Origin: Symbiodinium natans
Lineage: Eukaryota; Sar; Dinophyceae; Suessiales; Symbiodiniaceae
Length of the DNA stretch: 64,000 nt
Reading direction: 5' to 3'
Assembly (NCBI GenBank): GCA_905221605.1
Contig: CAJNDS010002401.1
Span: 612,542 to 676,541, forward strand
Of the stretch, positions 1-10,223 are shown in pieces (position 1 is the first letter of the stretch; every line of letters begins with the position of its first letter). The notes beneath the pieces are model-generated. The model made no database searches. It worked only from the letters and a program-made list of their open reading frames with translations, and was not told the DNA's origin. Made by a program: the position numbers and the translations under genes.

Positions 1-1786
1 TTTTGGTTCCGTCAGGCCAAGTGAGTCCGTGGGAGACTTAGCGCAAGGGGGCTGTGACGCCTCAACCGTCCTAATCCCATCCGGAGATGCTGTGTGCGTG
101 GGCCGTGTCCGGGGGCTGGGTGGACGTCGTACGCCAGGCGGCGGGTCCCTAATGTTGCCGCCACTACGGGGTGGACACGAGGCGGCGCTACCCCCTCCGA
201 TCCTGTGATCAACTTCACTAGAGGGAGTCGTCACACAAGCATCCAGAGCAATAGGACTCGCGGCCGGCACAACCGCATGCTCTTTCGTTGCAGGCTCCTT
301 CATCAGTGTTCCTCTCTCCCGCGTTGGGGTGCCGCAAGGGGTTCGGGAAACGTCCCGTCTAGCTGGCGGAGGCGGGCTGACAGCTGCCGCAATGGAGCCC
401 CTCGCGGCCCGAGGCTGGAGCCATGGTGTACCCCACCGCTCGCCATGGCGCGCGTTTGTGGTAGCCTCGCCTTGGGCTGGCGACTGCTGCGGCGTAGGAA
501 CCTCGACTGCAGTAGCATCTACCACGTCGGGACTGTGACTACCCGCGGGCACAGGGCTGTTTCCCGGAGAGTCCACATCAATCGCAGTTTCGGAGGCAGC
601 CTTACCCGTACGAACAGGTAGGAGGTGAAGACCACGGGGGGCTCGCAGTATGCCGGCCTTATGTTCGAAAGCCGGGTCAGCGCGTTGAGCCGATCCCCGC
701 TTGGGCGGCATCCTAATGCTGGTGTCCCCTAGCAAGCAGGTGAGGTACTGGGCGACCCCATCTCCTTCCCTCACCGGCTGGAAGGGGACACAATACACAG
801 CATTGGGCAGGGGCTCCAGGACGAAGCCGCGCGTTTGCAGACTAACAATGGTGCCCGAGTAGGAGTTGGAGGTGAAAGAGGGACTCCCCCATCCTTCTTG
901 CTGAAGTGTGCGGTAAAAAACCTCCCGCTTATCTCCCCAGGTGGCCTTCAAAGCCCACGCTTGATGCAGGGGTGGTGTTCCAAAGAGGTCCAGCCCAACT
1001 TTGCGTTCCGCAGGCAGCACGATGCTGGCTACTGTCCGTTCCCGGAAGGCTTGCTTGTGTAACGCCGTGGCAATGCCAGGGCCATCCATGCTCCACAAGC
1101 TGGCTTGTGTGCGCACAGATTCAGCGCATTCAATTAGGCCCCCGGTTGCGCAGGCCGCCATTTGGAAGCATGCACCTATACCATCAGAGTAGTGCGGTGC
1201 CACGAAAACCAAAGCCCCAAGCCCTCTCGTGAAGGAGGAGGTGGCTCGGGCAAACCCTGCCTCGCTACTAAACAGGAATCCAGAAGCCCGACATGTCACA
1301 AAGACACATATCCCAAATGTGGGGCCAGTGGAGCAGGCCGTGGTGATAGCGCCGAAGAAGCGTTTAAGGGACCCTATGCGATTCATGAGGAAGGTCCGAA
1401 ACGTCACAAGGCTCCAAGTGTTGGGCGCGCCAGTCAGCGGGAAGTCTTCCGCGGTTTGGCAGGCTTCAAGTAGGCTCATATCGTCATCGCCCAGTGGGTC
1501 TGCGGGGAGACTCAACTGCAGCATAAACTTCATTTGGGTAACAATCCTGGCATACTGAGAGACCATCCCGATAGGGGAGTCAGGATAGACCTGGTGCCCA
1601 AAAGTGAGCACAATGTCCGCCAGGACCATGCTGAGGTCGTAGCTTCTGCCTAGCTTGGTTTGGGTCTCATCCTGATCTTGCACCCGACACGTTTCCATCC
1701 ACCTGCCTGCAAGGCTACGCAGTGGCCGCCCGAGCAGGTGCTGCATCGTGGGACGGTGGCATACGTAGCCGAGGGACCCTGCCTAT
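1..1786 (-). CDS. Giant helicase-hydrolase gene, C-terminal part (runs off left edge)
   Basis: On the minus strand an open frame runs without a stop from about 1786 down to base 1, over 580 codons, so the gene continues outside the window. Seen: it continues the helicase of the preceding segment in a frame one base further on. It holds a helicase motif VI-like stretch, FARATSSFTRGL (about 1220-1260), then a Pro/Ser/Arg-rich tail without recognisable domain from about 650 to base 1. Family knowledge: superfamily-1 helicases end with an arginine-finger motif of the T-R-A-x type. Inference: this is the second RecA-like lobe plus a disordered tail of the same protein. Domain confidence is moderate; continuity with the middle segment is well supported by position, strand and motif order. 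Confidence 0.6.
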
Positions 1787-4700
1787 CAGCTCGAAGCGGC
1801 ACGCCTCCGAGTACCGACATGCGTATAGAATGGCAGCAATCTCAGGAGGGAGGCGCATGGATGAACAGAGCGAGAGGTTGACAGCCGGTCCGACAATGGC
1901 CTTCAGCCCGGCGGCCTGCATGACTGTCTCGGCTTGCTTCGGTTTGACGATGCTTATACAGAGAATCGATTCCAGCATCGAGACCGCTGAGAACAATACC
2001 TCAGACGCTCCAGAGGAACGGTGGGGCTTGCCCCAAGAGGGCATCTCGCCTTGTCCCTTTTTCCACGGGCCGGAACTTTGGGCCGTTTGCCGCAAAAGGG
2101 CCGCAGGCAAGGTGGCTGGCGTGTGGAGGTCGGCAGGGACCGCATTGAGGCCACAAATCTTTTGCTCCAACAACTCCGTGACGAAGTGGTAATTGGGTCG
2201 CGATCCTCCAGCGGGCTGTCTGTGGTCGCCAATCATGACATCAAGTGCATGCTTGATGTGCGCCAGAATGGTGTTGGAACCAGGCGTGCCCAATTGCTGG
2301 GCTTCATCTCGGAGGAGCAACTCAACATCCTTTAGACGGTTAATGAGCTGCGAGTAGGGAAAGCTAAGCCTTGCCACAATCGTACCATGTGTCGTGGCTA
2401 CAAGTAGCCCCCGGTACAAATCGTGCACATCAAAAGGGAGCTTATGTGTGTCCTTCTCCTTGTTACCCGGTATGCGAACGATGCGGCTGCGAACAAATTC
2501 ATTGCTAGCAGTCGTGAGCCTATCAACCGCTTCGACATAGGCCCGAACCGATTCATTGCCATGAGCGGTGTACAGGGTGAGCCGGCTCGTCAGGCACGCA
2601 AGGAGTACTCCTAGAAACGCGCAGGATCGTGTCTTCCCGCTGCCGGGCGCACCCGTTATGAATACAGAAGTACGATTAGCGGCCAGGCCGTACGAGCACG
2701 CTCCCAGCAGCGCTGCCAGGTGTCCGTCCGCCCCCCAAAAGGTATCACAGAGGCGCGTAAGGAAGGCGGGACCAACCGCGAGCGCAAAGATGCTGGCTCG
2801 AGTCCTCGGATCGTGCTCGTTGCTCAACGAGTCATGGGACAGGCGTAGACACTCCGCATGCCACAGCGCAGGAGTCCGGGCGTCCTCTTGGCCGGGCAGC
2901 GGAGAGTCAGGCAGCGTAGCTAACACGCCACTCAGCAGCGTCGGCGTCCATTCTTTGCGATAGGATTGTTCCTCCGCAAGCCAAAGGTTGAGGAAGCTTT
3001 GCAAGGGGTTGGAAGCCCCCGGACCCGCAGTAAGCGATGCCTGCGCAGCTTGCGTTTCGTGCTTGCCTCTGAAGACTTGGCAGACCTCCGGGTGAATGAG
3101 CTGTGCCCATGTGTCGTGCCAGTTCCCTCTCACCACTAGCCCGATAAGGAGGACAAGCACTAAATCTGTGAGAAAGCCCGGCAACCACTGTGGCTGCCGG
3201 ATGGCATCAAGAGGCGAGTCTTCTAGCGGAACGCCCAATGCAACATGCTGCCTTTCCCTAGGCATGTGTAACAGAGCATCCCAAAGCGGGGTAGAGGCTC
3301 CTCCGGGCAGAACCTCAAGCTGGCTGACTCTCGGCAGTGAGGGTCGTTGCGCGAATTGGTTGTGCTGTTCATCAGTCAAGAGCAGGGCAATGGTTATATT
3401 GACTGGCTGCATGGCCTTACTTTCTCCAGGGCCGGTGAAAAGCTTCTTCGGGGCAAGGAGCTCTATAAACATGCCTGGGTAGGCCACATCCCCCTTGTCT
3501 TCTCTCAAGGTAACCAGCAAAGCAGTGCCCTTGGCCGGCACTTTACCAGCGACAGCAAACCACTTTTTAGCCCAGTCAGGGACATCCGCCAACTCCGGTG
3601 TAAGGAGCATGACCGATGCCCTTGGGTAAACTCGATGGAGAAGGCAGATTGGCCATGTATGCGTGCCGGGCTTTATCGCCACAGGGGTGGCGGCCCGCTT
3701 GACCGCAGCTTGCTCTGGGTAGTGATACTGTTCCGAGGGCTCCTCCTCGATTTCTGCTTCCGAGGCCATGGCTAAAAACTGATAACCCAGCATGTCAACC
3801 AGGCGCTCTAACGACAGGTGGGGGAGCCACATACCCAAAACTAGTTTCATCGTGGGACCAAGTTCATGATACGGGGGCGGCAAATCAGCCAGATGCGGCT
3901 TGGCATCCGTCAGGAGGACTTGGGTACAGTCAGCACGGAGACTTGCAATGCTCCGGTTCTCAGCGGAAGGTATCCGGAGAAAAGCCTCCATATCGGGGCG
4001 TCTGATTTGCCGTCCCAGCACGGAGTTGATGAAAGTTTTAGACTTATCCGAAAGCTGGACAGAGCCACACGCAACCCCCATCAAACCTGCTCGCACTGTG
4101 CGATCCATCCGGGGGTCGGCCAAGCCGCAAATCTTTTTAGTCAATTCCTTATGCACATAATCCCCCGGCGTGAGCTGGAATAGCTCTTCACTGTGGACAA
4201 AGTGACCATAAGAGTGTCCACCACTGCCAAGTGACTCAGGTCCAGTGAAGTAGTAGAGACGCGCTCCCGCGCCAATCGCTTGCGTCCTTGCTGCCTGGCT
4301 GGGCCGGAAGATACAAAGCTGGTCGCTCTCATGATGGACAAGACTAACAGCGTGCCGCAATTCCGAACCCAGGATATATTGCAGCATGGCCCGTGGCATG
4401 GCAACGCCGCCCAAACGTGCCTTGATGTGGACAAAATCGCCCTTGCAGTCAGGAAGCTTTTGGCGCTCATGCCAAGCGATAGCCACAGCAGCGCCCGTAT
4501 ACGACCCAGCAGAGAAACCCGTAACGCACAGTTTGCACTCGCCAGCTCTACCCGCGGCGAGGCCCACATGCAGAGCGGTCAGCGCAGCAGTATGTGGCAT
4601 GTGCAAGTGAGCCAGGGCAGGGCACATTGTCAGGGAGGCTTCTACCGAGCTGATTCTAGCACGAACCGCCGCTGGCAGACCGCATCCTTCGACCTGAGGG

Positions 4701-6634
4701 TACAGAGCACGTGCCCATAGCTGGGCGGCTTGGGGCAGGAGCAACAATGCATGTGCGGCATTACCGCTGGTCGAAAGCAACAACGGGCGTTGTGTGTCCT
4801 CATATCGGACCTTTTTGCCCTGGTTGTCCCGGACTGTTTCCATTTCTAAGCCAGTGAGTGCATAGGAATTGGCTGTGTGAATGATGCTACCCGACACAGT
4901 GGGGGGCGTATTCTCGGCCTTCCCATTCATCCCGCTAATGAAGAGCGACCGACATTCCCCTGAGGGGGTTAGGTGAGGCTTTGGAGGCGGGTACTGGTAG
5001 GCAGGAAAGGCAAAGGCTGCCAGGGCTTGTTGCACACGCATGGCTAGTCCATCATCCCAGTATTGACTGAGGCCCAACGGCGTGACCTTTATGTCTGCGG
5101 CGAAGAGAGGCCACGGCAGATCCGCCTGGGCCAGCCAAGCATGCGCAGCGGCAGCAAGAAGAGCAAGCGGCCCAGTTGGGGTATTGGGTCGACTGCGCCA
5201 TTTCGGGGTGGCCCTGCAGGAAGATAGGGCATCTTTCTTCCAAAACATGAGGACCCCAGGGAAGAGCTGGAGCCGCACTGGTCCACTGCCCTTTTTCCCA
5301 ACAGAGGCCCACAGAGGGACGGTGTCCCCGTTGCCCCAGACCGACTCGGGTAGAGTAGGCAGCCGTACCACACTCCCCCACTGCGGCAAGATGTTTTTGC
5401 CTTTGGCACCATATCCATGCACAAAAGGAGGGGGTATAACCTCGGCGTATCGGTTCGCCATGAATAAGTCAGGACCAGGTAGGATTGCCAAACGGGAGTG
5501 CGAGCCGCCGTAACCCATGAGCAAGGGAAGAAATCCCTGTTCATATGGGCCTTGTCCCCATGTTTTGACCCCTCTGACCTGCCTGACTGGGGAGGCGCCA
5601 AACTGGATGTCTGGCTCTGGCCGGCCAGCAGTAAGGTCGGCCGTTTTCCACGCAACCTCATGTATGTATCTTCCTAAAAGTGCCCACGCAAACACAAAGT
5701 CAGAGTGCTTGTGAGCAGTGGTTCCGGCAAGAGGGGTGTTGCGTAGACATTGCCGATAATGGATCTGGTCCAACGGCACCTGCTCATGCATACCAGGCAA
5801 TGGAGTGGGCACTTCACTGGGCATGATGACTAGCTGCAGGGCTCGGCTCAACGCAGTACCAATTGAGGTCACCGCACTAGCGACGTTGCCAGGGATGCAG
5901 AAGCGAGGGGGCCGGGGATGTTTGCCGTCCGGAGCATTCGGGTAGAAGAGGACCAATCCCCCATTTGCTTCGAGCTGGTCCTCGGACGCACAAACCATGC
6001 CAATTGAGTTTGGCGATCGGGCCCCACACGGTATGGACCCGTCCGGCGAGCAACTCCACGGCGAGGCTGGAAGCGAGCCACAGGGCTGTGTCTCGTCCGT
6101 CTCGACTTCCATGCTGCCCAGTGACTCCGTCGAGAGGGTATTGGGCAGTAGATCGAGGACTGCAAACCTTCGCAGCTCTTCTGCTTCCCACCTGGCAGTG
6201 AACAAGGTGTCATGGTCAAGCAACATCAAGACCACCCCTGGCGCAAGGACTCTGAGGACTGCCAGAATTTCGGGCCCCGCCCACGTAAAGTGCACAGAAG
6301 CTAGCCCCGCTTCCTTGGTGTTAACCAAGATGGGAAACCACCTCTCCTTAAACGGGCCTTCCCACTGCATGCGTGCTACCAAATGCCGGACAAAGTAGGG
6401 GAAGTGCGGAATAGACAAGAAGCAGCGACTATCCGTGACTAAGAGCAGGACATGGGCTCCTGCGGACTCAGCAGCCCGGAGCTGTGGAAGTAGGCAGCCG
6501 AGTAATGCATTGTAGTCAATCTCTGGGTGGAGACCTTGTGGCTCAGGCGGCTCGCCGGAAATGGCTCCCGAGGCCAGTTTCAATGGCAGTACGCCGCTAG
6601 GGGTGGGCTCAGGGAAATTCTGATTATATACTTT
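1715..6634 (-). CDS. Giant multidomain protein, central part: hydrolase-like and SF1 helicase
   Basis: The frame is open from 6634 to a TAG at 1715, about 1,640 codons. There is no ATG near its beginning (a TTG lies at 6583), so it is probably read on from the segment before it. Rough positions are counted from the TTG. Residues 118-126 hold LLDHDTLFT, a D-x-D style motif as in glycosyltransferase-A folds. Around 685 lies GFSAGSYTG, a nucleophile elbow of alpha/beta-hydrolases, followed by possible Asp and His regions. Around 1310 is Walker A GAPGSGKT, around 1422 RDEAQQ (Walker B, DEAQ type) and around 1447 GDHRQP (motif III). Near the end MRLPPEI resembles motif IV. The helicase call is good, the hydrolase call fair, the glycosyltransferase call weak. 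Substrate and function are unknown. Confidence 0.75.
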   Translation of the reverse strand, partial: KVYNQNFPEPTPSGVLPLKLASGAISGEPPEPQGLHPEIDYNALLGCLLPQLRAAESAGAHVLLLVTDSRCFLSIPHFPYFVRHLVARMQWEGPFKERWFPILVNTKEAGLASVHFTWAGPEILAVLRVLAPGVVLMLLDHDTLFTARWEAEELRRFAVLDLLPNTLSTESLGSMEVETDETQPCGSLPASPWSCSPDGSIPCGARSPNSIGMVCASEDQLEANGGLVLFYPNAPDGKHPRPPRFCIPGNVASAVTSIGTALSRALQLVIMPSEVPTPLPGMHEQVPLDQIHYRQCLRNTPLAGTTAHKHSDFVFAWALLGRYIHEVAWKTADLTAGRPEPDIQFGASPVRQVRGVKTWGQGPYEQGFLPLLMGYGGSHSRLAILPGPDLFMANRYAEVIPPPFVHGYGAKGKNILPQWGSVVRLPTLPESVWGNGDTVPLWASVGKKGSGPVRLQLFPGVLMFWKKDALSSCRATPKWRSRPNTPTGPLALLAAAAHAWLAQADLPWPLFAADIKVTPLGLSQYWDDGLAMRVQQALAAFAFPAYQYPPPKPHLTPSGECRSLFISGMNGKAENTPPTVSGSIIHTANSYALTGLEMETVRDNQGKKVRYEDTQRPLLLSTSGNAAHALLLLPQAAQLWARALYPQVEGCGLPAAVRARISSVEASLTMCPALAHLHMPHTAALTALHVGLAAGRAGECKLCVTGFSAGSYTGAAVAIAWHERQKLPDCKGDFVHIKARLGGVAMPRAMLQYILGSELRHAVSLVHHESDQLCIFRPSQAARTQAIGAGARLYYFTGPESLGSGGHSYGHFVHSEELFQLTPGDYVHKELTKKICGLADPRMDRTVRAGLMGVACGSVQLSDKSKTFINSVLGRQIRRPDMEAFLRIPSAENRSIASLRADCTQVLLTDAKPHLADLPPPYHELGPTMKLVLGMWLPHLSLERLVDMLGYQFLAMASEAEIEEEPSEQYHYPEQAAVKRAATPVAIKPGTHTWPICLLHRVYPRASVMLLTPELADVPDWAKKWFAVAGKVPAKGTALLVTLREDKGDVAYPGMFIELLAPKKLFTGPGESKAMQPVNITIALLLTDEQHNQFAQRPSLPRVSQLEVLPGGASTPLWDALLHMPRERQHVALGVPLEDSPLDAIRQPQWLPGFLTDLVLVLLIGLVVRGNWHDTWAQLIHPEVCQVFRGKHETQAAQASLTAGPGASNPLQSFLNLWLAEEQSYRKEWTPTLLSGVLATLPDSPLPGQEDARTPALWHAECLRLSHDSLSNEHDPRTRASIFALAVGPAFLTRLCDTFWGADGHLAALLGACSYGLAANRTSVFITGAPGSGKTRSCAFLGVLLACLTSRLTLYTAHGNESVRAYVEAVDRLTTASNEFVRSRIVRIPGNKEKDTHKLPFDVHDLYRGLLVATTHGTIVARLSFPYSQLINRLKDVELLLRDEAQQLGTPGSNTILAHIKHALDVMIGDHRQPAGGSRPNYHFVTELLEQKICGLNAVPADLHTPATLPAALLRQTAQSSGPWKKGQGEMPSWGKPHRSSGASEVLFSAVSMLESILCISIVKPKQAETVMQAAGLKAIVGPAVNLSLCSSMRLPPEIAAILYACRYSEACRFELIGRVPRLRMPPSHDAAPARAATA

Positions 6635-7415
6635 CTAGTGCCTGCGCGAGATCCTCAGGCTCCTGAGGCCCCGGCGCATGGTCAGCACTGAGAGTGCGAA
6701 GCTGGCATATAGCCTGCATTGCGGTCGCCGCAAGGACCTGTGGACCTGGGTGGCTAGGGACCTGCCAAGGTGGCAGGTCGGCTGCAACTGGCGCGGGAGG
6801 TGGCCTCCCATGTGGAATTCGCGGCTCGATCCTACTGACCTCACTCACTGGGTATTCTCCAACACGTGGAGGAGGAATCGGCGGTATGGGAGGGCGAGGA
6901 CTATTATCCGGCCAGCAGACCCTAGGTGGATTAGGTGATGGAGTTTGCCAGGGCCCGGGAGACAGGGCTGTCTCCCTACCCGCTTCTTGTTCGGTGACAA
7001 CACTCGCCCAAGGGGAAAGGTCTATCGCGTCACCAGGCAAAGCACTGTGCGTGGACACCGCTCGCCCCATGAGGGCACTGCTATGCGGCACGATGCCGAT
7101 GCCTGGCCTCCATGCATGCAGGAGAAAACAGCGAACCGTGGGTTGCCGGGCGAAGACGGCGTTGCTGTTTCTCAAAAAGGCAGAATGGTCCAGACACAAC
7201 AAGGGTTGTATTTCCGGCGGAAAGTATCGGCACCAACCGGCAGCATCGAGTTCGTGAGGCAGGATGACGCCGGCTTGCATCTGCCTGGTCATTGCGACAT
7301 TACTGGTCCCTAAAGTGGCAAGTGCAGTCAGTTGCCCTCTCCTGGCAACGTGGACTTGGAGCACTTGCGCTCCAACCCGGATCGCGTACGGTTGACGCAT
7401 ACGACTCCATGGCAT
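6624..7415 (-). CDS. Giant multidomain protein, N-terminal part, proline-rich
   Basis: An open frame of 263 codons starts at an ATG at 7415 and ends at TAA 6624. A TAA lies just upstream of the start, so the protein cannot extend further in this frame. The first half looks globular; the second half is rich in Pro, Ala and Arg with many PP pairs and no recognisable domain. The frame meets the next segment within a 14-base stretch (6624-6637), where this frame ends in TAA and the next opens after TAG. A +1 change of frame there joins the two. I infer it is the N-terminus of the same gene, though a separate short gene cannot be excluded. Confidence 0.5.
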   Translation of the reverse strand: MPWSRMRQPYAIRVGAQVLQVHVARRGQLTALATLGTSNVAMTRQMQAGVILPHELDAAGWCRYFPPEIQPLLCLDHSAFLRNSNAVFARQPTVRCFLLHAWRPGIGIVPHSSALMGRAVSTHSALPGDAIDLSPWASVVTEQEAGRETALSPGPWQTPSPNPPRVCWPDNSPRPPIPPIPPPRVGEYPVSEVSRIEPRIPHGRPPPAPVAADLPPWQVPSHPGPQVLAATAMQAICQLRTLSADHAPGPQEPEDLAQALESI

Positions 7416-7429
7416 CACTTACCGAACAT

Positions 7430-8002
7430 GGCAGGCCAAACTCATGTGACTACCCCACAGGCAGCGGAGAACCACGAGGCAACCTCCAGACCAAGACCCC
7501 AGGAAAGCCCTCCCTAGCTGTGCTCACGGGAACGATAGTAGTCATGCCCATGGTCTACTAAAACTTCTCTAGGACTCGGGCTTCGTGCAAGAGGCGAAGC
7601 CTCCAGCAAAAAGGCTTCTGGGGGCGAGGGGAGGGGGGGGGGTGAGTGAGGTGGACTTCCAAACCTCGATAGCAAACGGATAGGAGAGAAAAGGCACCCT
7701 TCTCTTGGCCACAGGATGTGGTTGTAAAAGGGAACATGGGCATGACTGGGCAGAAGACTTTGACAAGCTTAAACCCTCCCAGAAGGCTTAAGATTGATTA
7801 GGCTTAAACTGCTGCCTGAAAATTCTCCGGAAGGCCAGTAGTGGGTCGGCCTCTTCAACTGCTGCCTAAAAAATAACCCGGAAGGCCCAGCAGTGGCAGA
7901 CCTCTCAACCAACTTTGATAACACGGATAGAAGAGAAAAGGACCCTTCTCTTGGCTTGAGAAAGGAGTTGTAAAAGGGAACATGGACATAACTGGGCAGA
8001 AG
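7430..8002. repeat. Upstream region with local direct duplications
   Basis: This is non-coding DNA 5' of the giant minus-strand gene. A block of about 90 bases at 7666-7756 recurs at 7914-8002 with a few changes; both contain the core TTGTAAAAGGGAACATGG and end CTGGGCAGAAG. Between them a ~48-base piece beginning AACTGCTGCCT is tandemly duplicated at 7808 and 7858. I see no promoter element. The short ORFs here are in repeats and not credible. Confidence 0.6.
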
Positions 8003-8115
8003 TGAAGTTTTAGCACTCGGAGACAATGGCAGACGGGAAAGTCAAGCCGGACCATTGACAACCAAACCTACAATGATCCCTCTCTCCCAGTCGCTGCCAG
8101 TGGCGCGTTCTTTCA
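8003..8115 (+). repeat. Inverted repeat, left arm
   Basis: This arm is the reverse complement of 8680-8799 at about 85-90% identity by eye. Shared stretches include CAGCGACTGGGAGAGAGGGATC and TGTCAATGGTCCGGCTTGA, read on the right arm. The arms are separated by about 565 bases with no coding capacity for a transposase. Confidence 0.75.
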
Positions 8116-8679
8116 GTTCGGGGTCAGTACAGCCTGCCTTGAGTTTAGGCACTTGCACGCTTGACAGTGATCTTGTCCACACACAAACATGGCTTTTTTG
8201 ATGTTGCCATAAATCCTGAGACGTTGTAGCACCCAGCAGTAAGTTGCACGGGCATGACTACTTCGTTCCTGTAAGTGCTTGAAGTCTAAAACCTGCCTGT
8301 TTGTCTGCCAGGGCGTTGCTCGCGCCGCAGCAGCCAAGGTGGTTGGAGGGTTTTAAGTTTGCTTCCACAGGGCTTACAGAACCCCTAAAAAAGCCTTCAA
8401 TGTGCTGAGAGATGAAGGTAGGGAACGGGCTCTGGGTAACCGACTCTTTCTTGCCAAACTGGCAAGTTCATCGCCAGTCTTGCTGGGGCCATGCTAGCTA
8501 AGCGCGTTGCCGATCTGTTCTCATGGAGACCCTTCTCCACTTCAAGCCTTCATTCCCTTCTGCTTTGTTTGGAGTGGAACGAAGGCAGCGTGGAGGGGTA
8601 TGCAACCCAAACCAAACCAAATTGGACTGCAACCTCCAAACCTCCAAGAACACACCCCAAACTCGAATTGCACCCGGCT
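8116..8679. other. Spacer between inverted-repeat arms
   Basis: I see no convincing gene. The stretch has mixed composition, with short ORFs on both strands that lack any recognisable motif. It could be the interior of a non-autonomous fold-back element. Confidence 0.4.
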
Positions 8680-8799
8680 CAAAGAACGCGCCCCCGGCAG
8701 CGACTGGGAGAGAGGGATCATTGCGGTTTTGGTTGTCAATGGTCCGGCTTGAGGGCCTTTCCCCGTCTGCCATCGTCTGCCGAGTGCTCAAGCTTCACA
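8680..8799 (-). repeat. Inverted repeat, right arm
   Basis: Partner of the arm at 8003-8115 in inverted orientation. I could not find a flanking target-site duplication, so the ends of any element are uncertain. Confidence 0.75.
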
Positions 8800-9088
8800 A
8801 CAGTTTGATCGGCGAAAGCACTTCTGGGCCTTCCGGAGGCGGGTGGTTGGGCAGCAATTTGAGACGCCTAATCATTTTGGGCTTCTGGAGAAGACTTAGA
8901 CATCAGTTTGAGAAGCTTACTCCATATCACAGAGGCCGTGACAAGCAGGGTGTGTCCATCGTGCTGCGCAAGACAGGGCCGCTTGTGGCAAGAAGTGCAT
9001 GAACAGACTTGTTCCTGCCGGTTGTGTTGGAAACCGGAATGTCCCTGCCGCAAGAACTGACACGAAAGGGCATTTTTTCGCATGCTGG

Positions 9089-10223
9089 GGGGTATTCTGA
9101 TGCGTCCTATGTTTTTCGTCGTTTGTCGGTCCTAAATGTGAACCCGCGCGAAACCACGTTTTTCAGCAATTTTTCCAACGGGCAGCCTGCAAAAGTTGGA
9201 AAAAAGGCTCTGGGAGGTCCTGATGAGGTTTTAGAGCCCTTGAAGGGGATTGTGAGGCCTTACTTGAGTATTTGAAAGACTGGTAAACCGTATAACCCTT
9301 GAGAAAGCGCGCGTAGCAGACCTGCACACGAGTACTACACTCAAAAAATGCGGGAAAAAGCGTGTAGAACCTTGATTCCAAGTAGAAACATTACATGAAC
9401 CGTAAAGTTTTGAAAAAACTGTGCATTCATGCAGGACACTGTGGTTTTCCCCAGCGCGGAGCTGTAGTACCAGTTTTGATGAAATTACACCCAAGGCGAA
9501 ATCCAGCTTTTCCCACAGTGCGGAGCGTGTAGTGCTAGTTTTTATGAAATTAGACTGGCGGAAAAAATCCAGCTTTTCCTACAGCGCGGAGCATGTGACA
9601 CCTGGTTTTTAATTGCAGTTCTACAGGTTAGAGGCTTTCAAGCTTTTTGAAGACTCTGGGCCTTCAAGCTTTTTTTGTGTTTACAAGGGGAAATGGACTC
9701 TGTGTAAATGCAGAAAAATGTCCAAGTTATTGAAGACTGGAAGCCATGCGGGCTGGAGGAGAGACAGGCAGCAGGTTTTGCAGGCTTGCTGTAGGGTCTG
9801 TAGGGGCGGCGTGCGGCAGGGTCTGCAGGTTGCCTGCAGGCGCTGCTGGCTTGCCGACAGCCTACAGACCCTGCAGCTGTAGGCTTGCTTGCTTGCTGCA
9901 TCAGGCCTGCATGCTTGCTGCAGGTCTGCAGGGTCTGCAGGTTGCTGCAGTGGCCGACCTTAAGAGCTACCTTGAAATCGCAAGGACTTGGAGCCTGAAT
10001 GTGCCTCCGAGCCCCCAATGGCAATGTTGGATGCCGAAGGTCGGTCTGACATGACAACGTGTTGCAACATTGCCATTGGGGAAAGGGGATTTTCGACAAC
10101 ACTTATTGATTTGGGACAAGGTAGGCCCTTTGCTGGGGGTTTGGAGAATGTGCCTCAAGTGAAGCCAAATCCGACCCCAGAAAGACACAAGAAGCGTAGG
10201 ACACGTTTGAGTGCCCCCGCAGT
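9089..10223 (+). repeat. Dispersed element, copy 1 of 2 (about 1.1 kb)
   Basis: Copy 1 begins at TGATGCGTCCTATGTTT and ends at TTTGAGTGCCCCCGCAGT. It is nearly identical to 10666-11899. From left to right both copies carry: a 5' part with TTTTTCCAACGGGCAGCC; a ~60-base motif tandemly repeated three times (GCGGAGCGTGTAGT...GATGAAATTA...AATCCAGCTTTTCC); a CTGCAG-rich tract of short GCAGGCTTGCTGCAG-like repeats; and a hairpin. No transposase or reverse transcriptase is encoded, so it is probably a non-autonomous element. Confidence 0.8.
10013..10081 (+). other. Perfect 17-bp hairpin in element copy 1
   Basis: Bases 10013-10029 (CCCCAATGGCAATGTTG) are exactly complementary to 10065-10081, with a 35-base loop. 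The same hairpin is kept in copy 2 at 11686-11755 although the loop differs by one base. It could be a structural element of the repeat's transcript or of its replication; no function is shown. Confidence 0.75.

Noticed and set aside
94-621. 175-residue plus-strand ORF at the left edge
   Set aside because: It overlaps, on the opposite strand, the continuous frame of the giant gene; its composition is that of an antisense shadow.
1-7415. Helitron, suggested by the large helicase
   Set aside because: No HUH Rep nuclease motif is visible, and the helicase motifs (DEAQ, GDHRQ) are of an SF1 RNA/DNA helicase type without Pif1 signatures.
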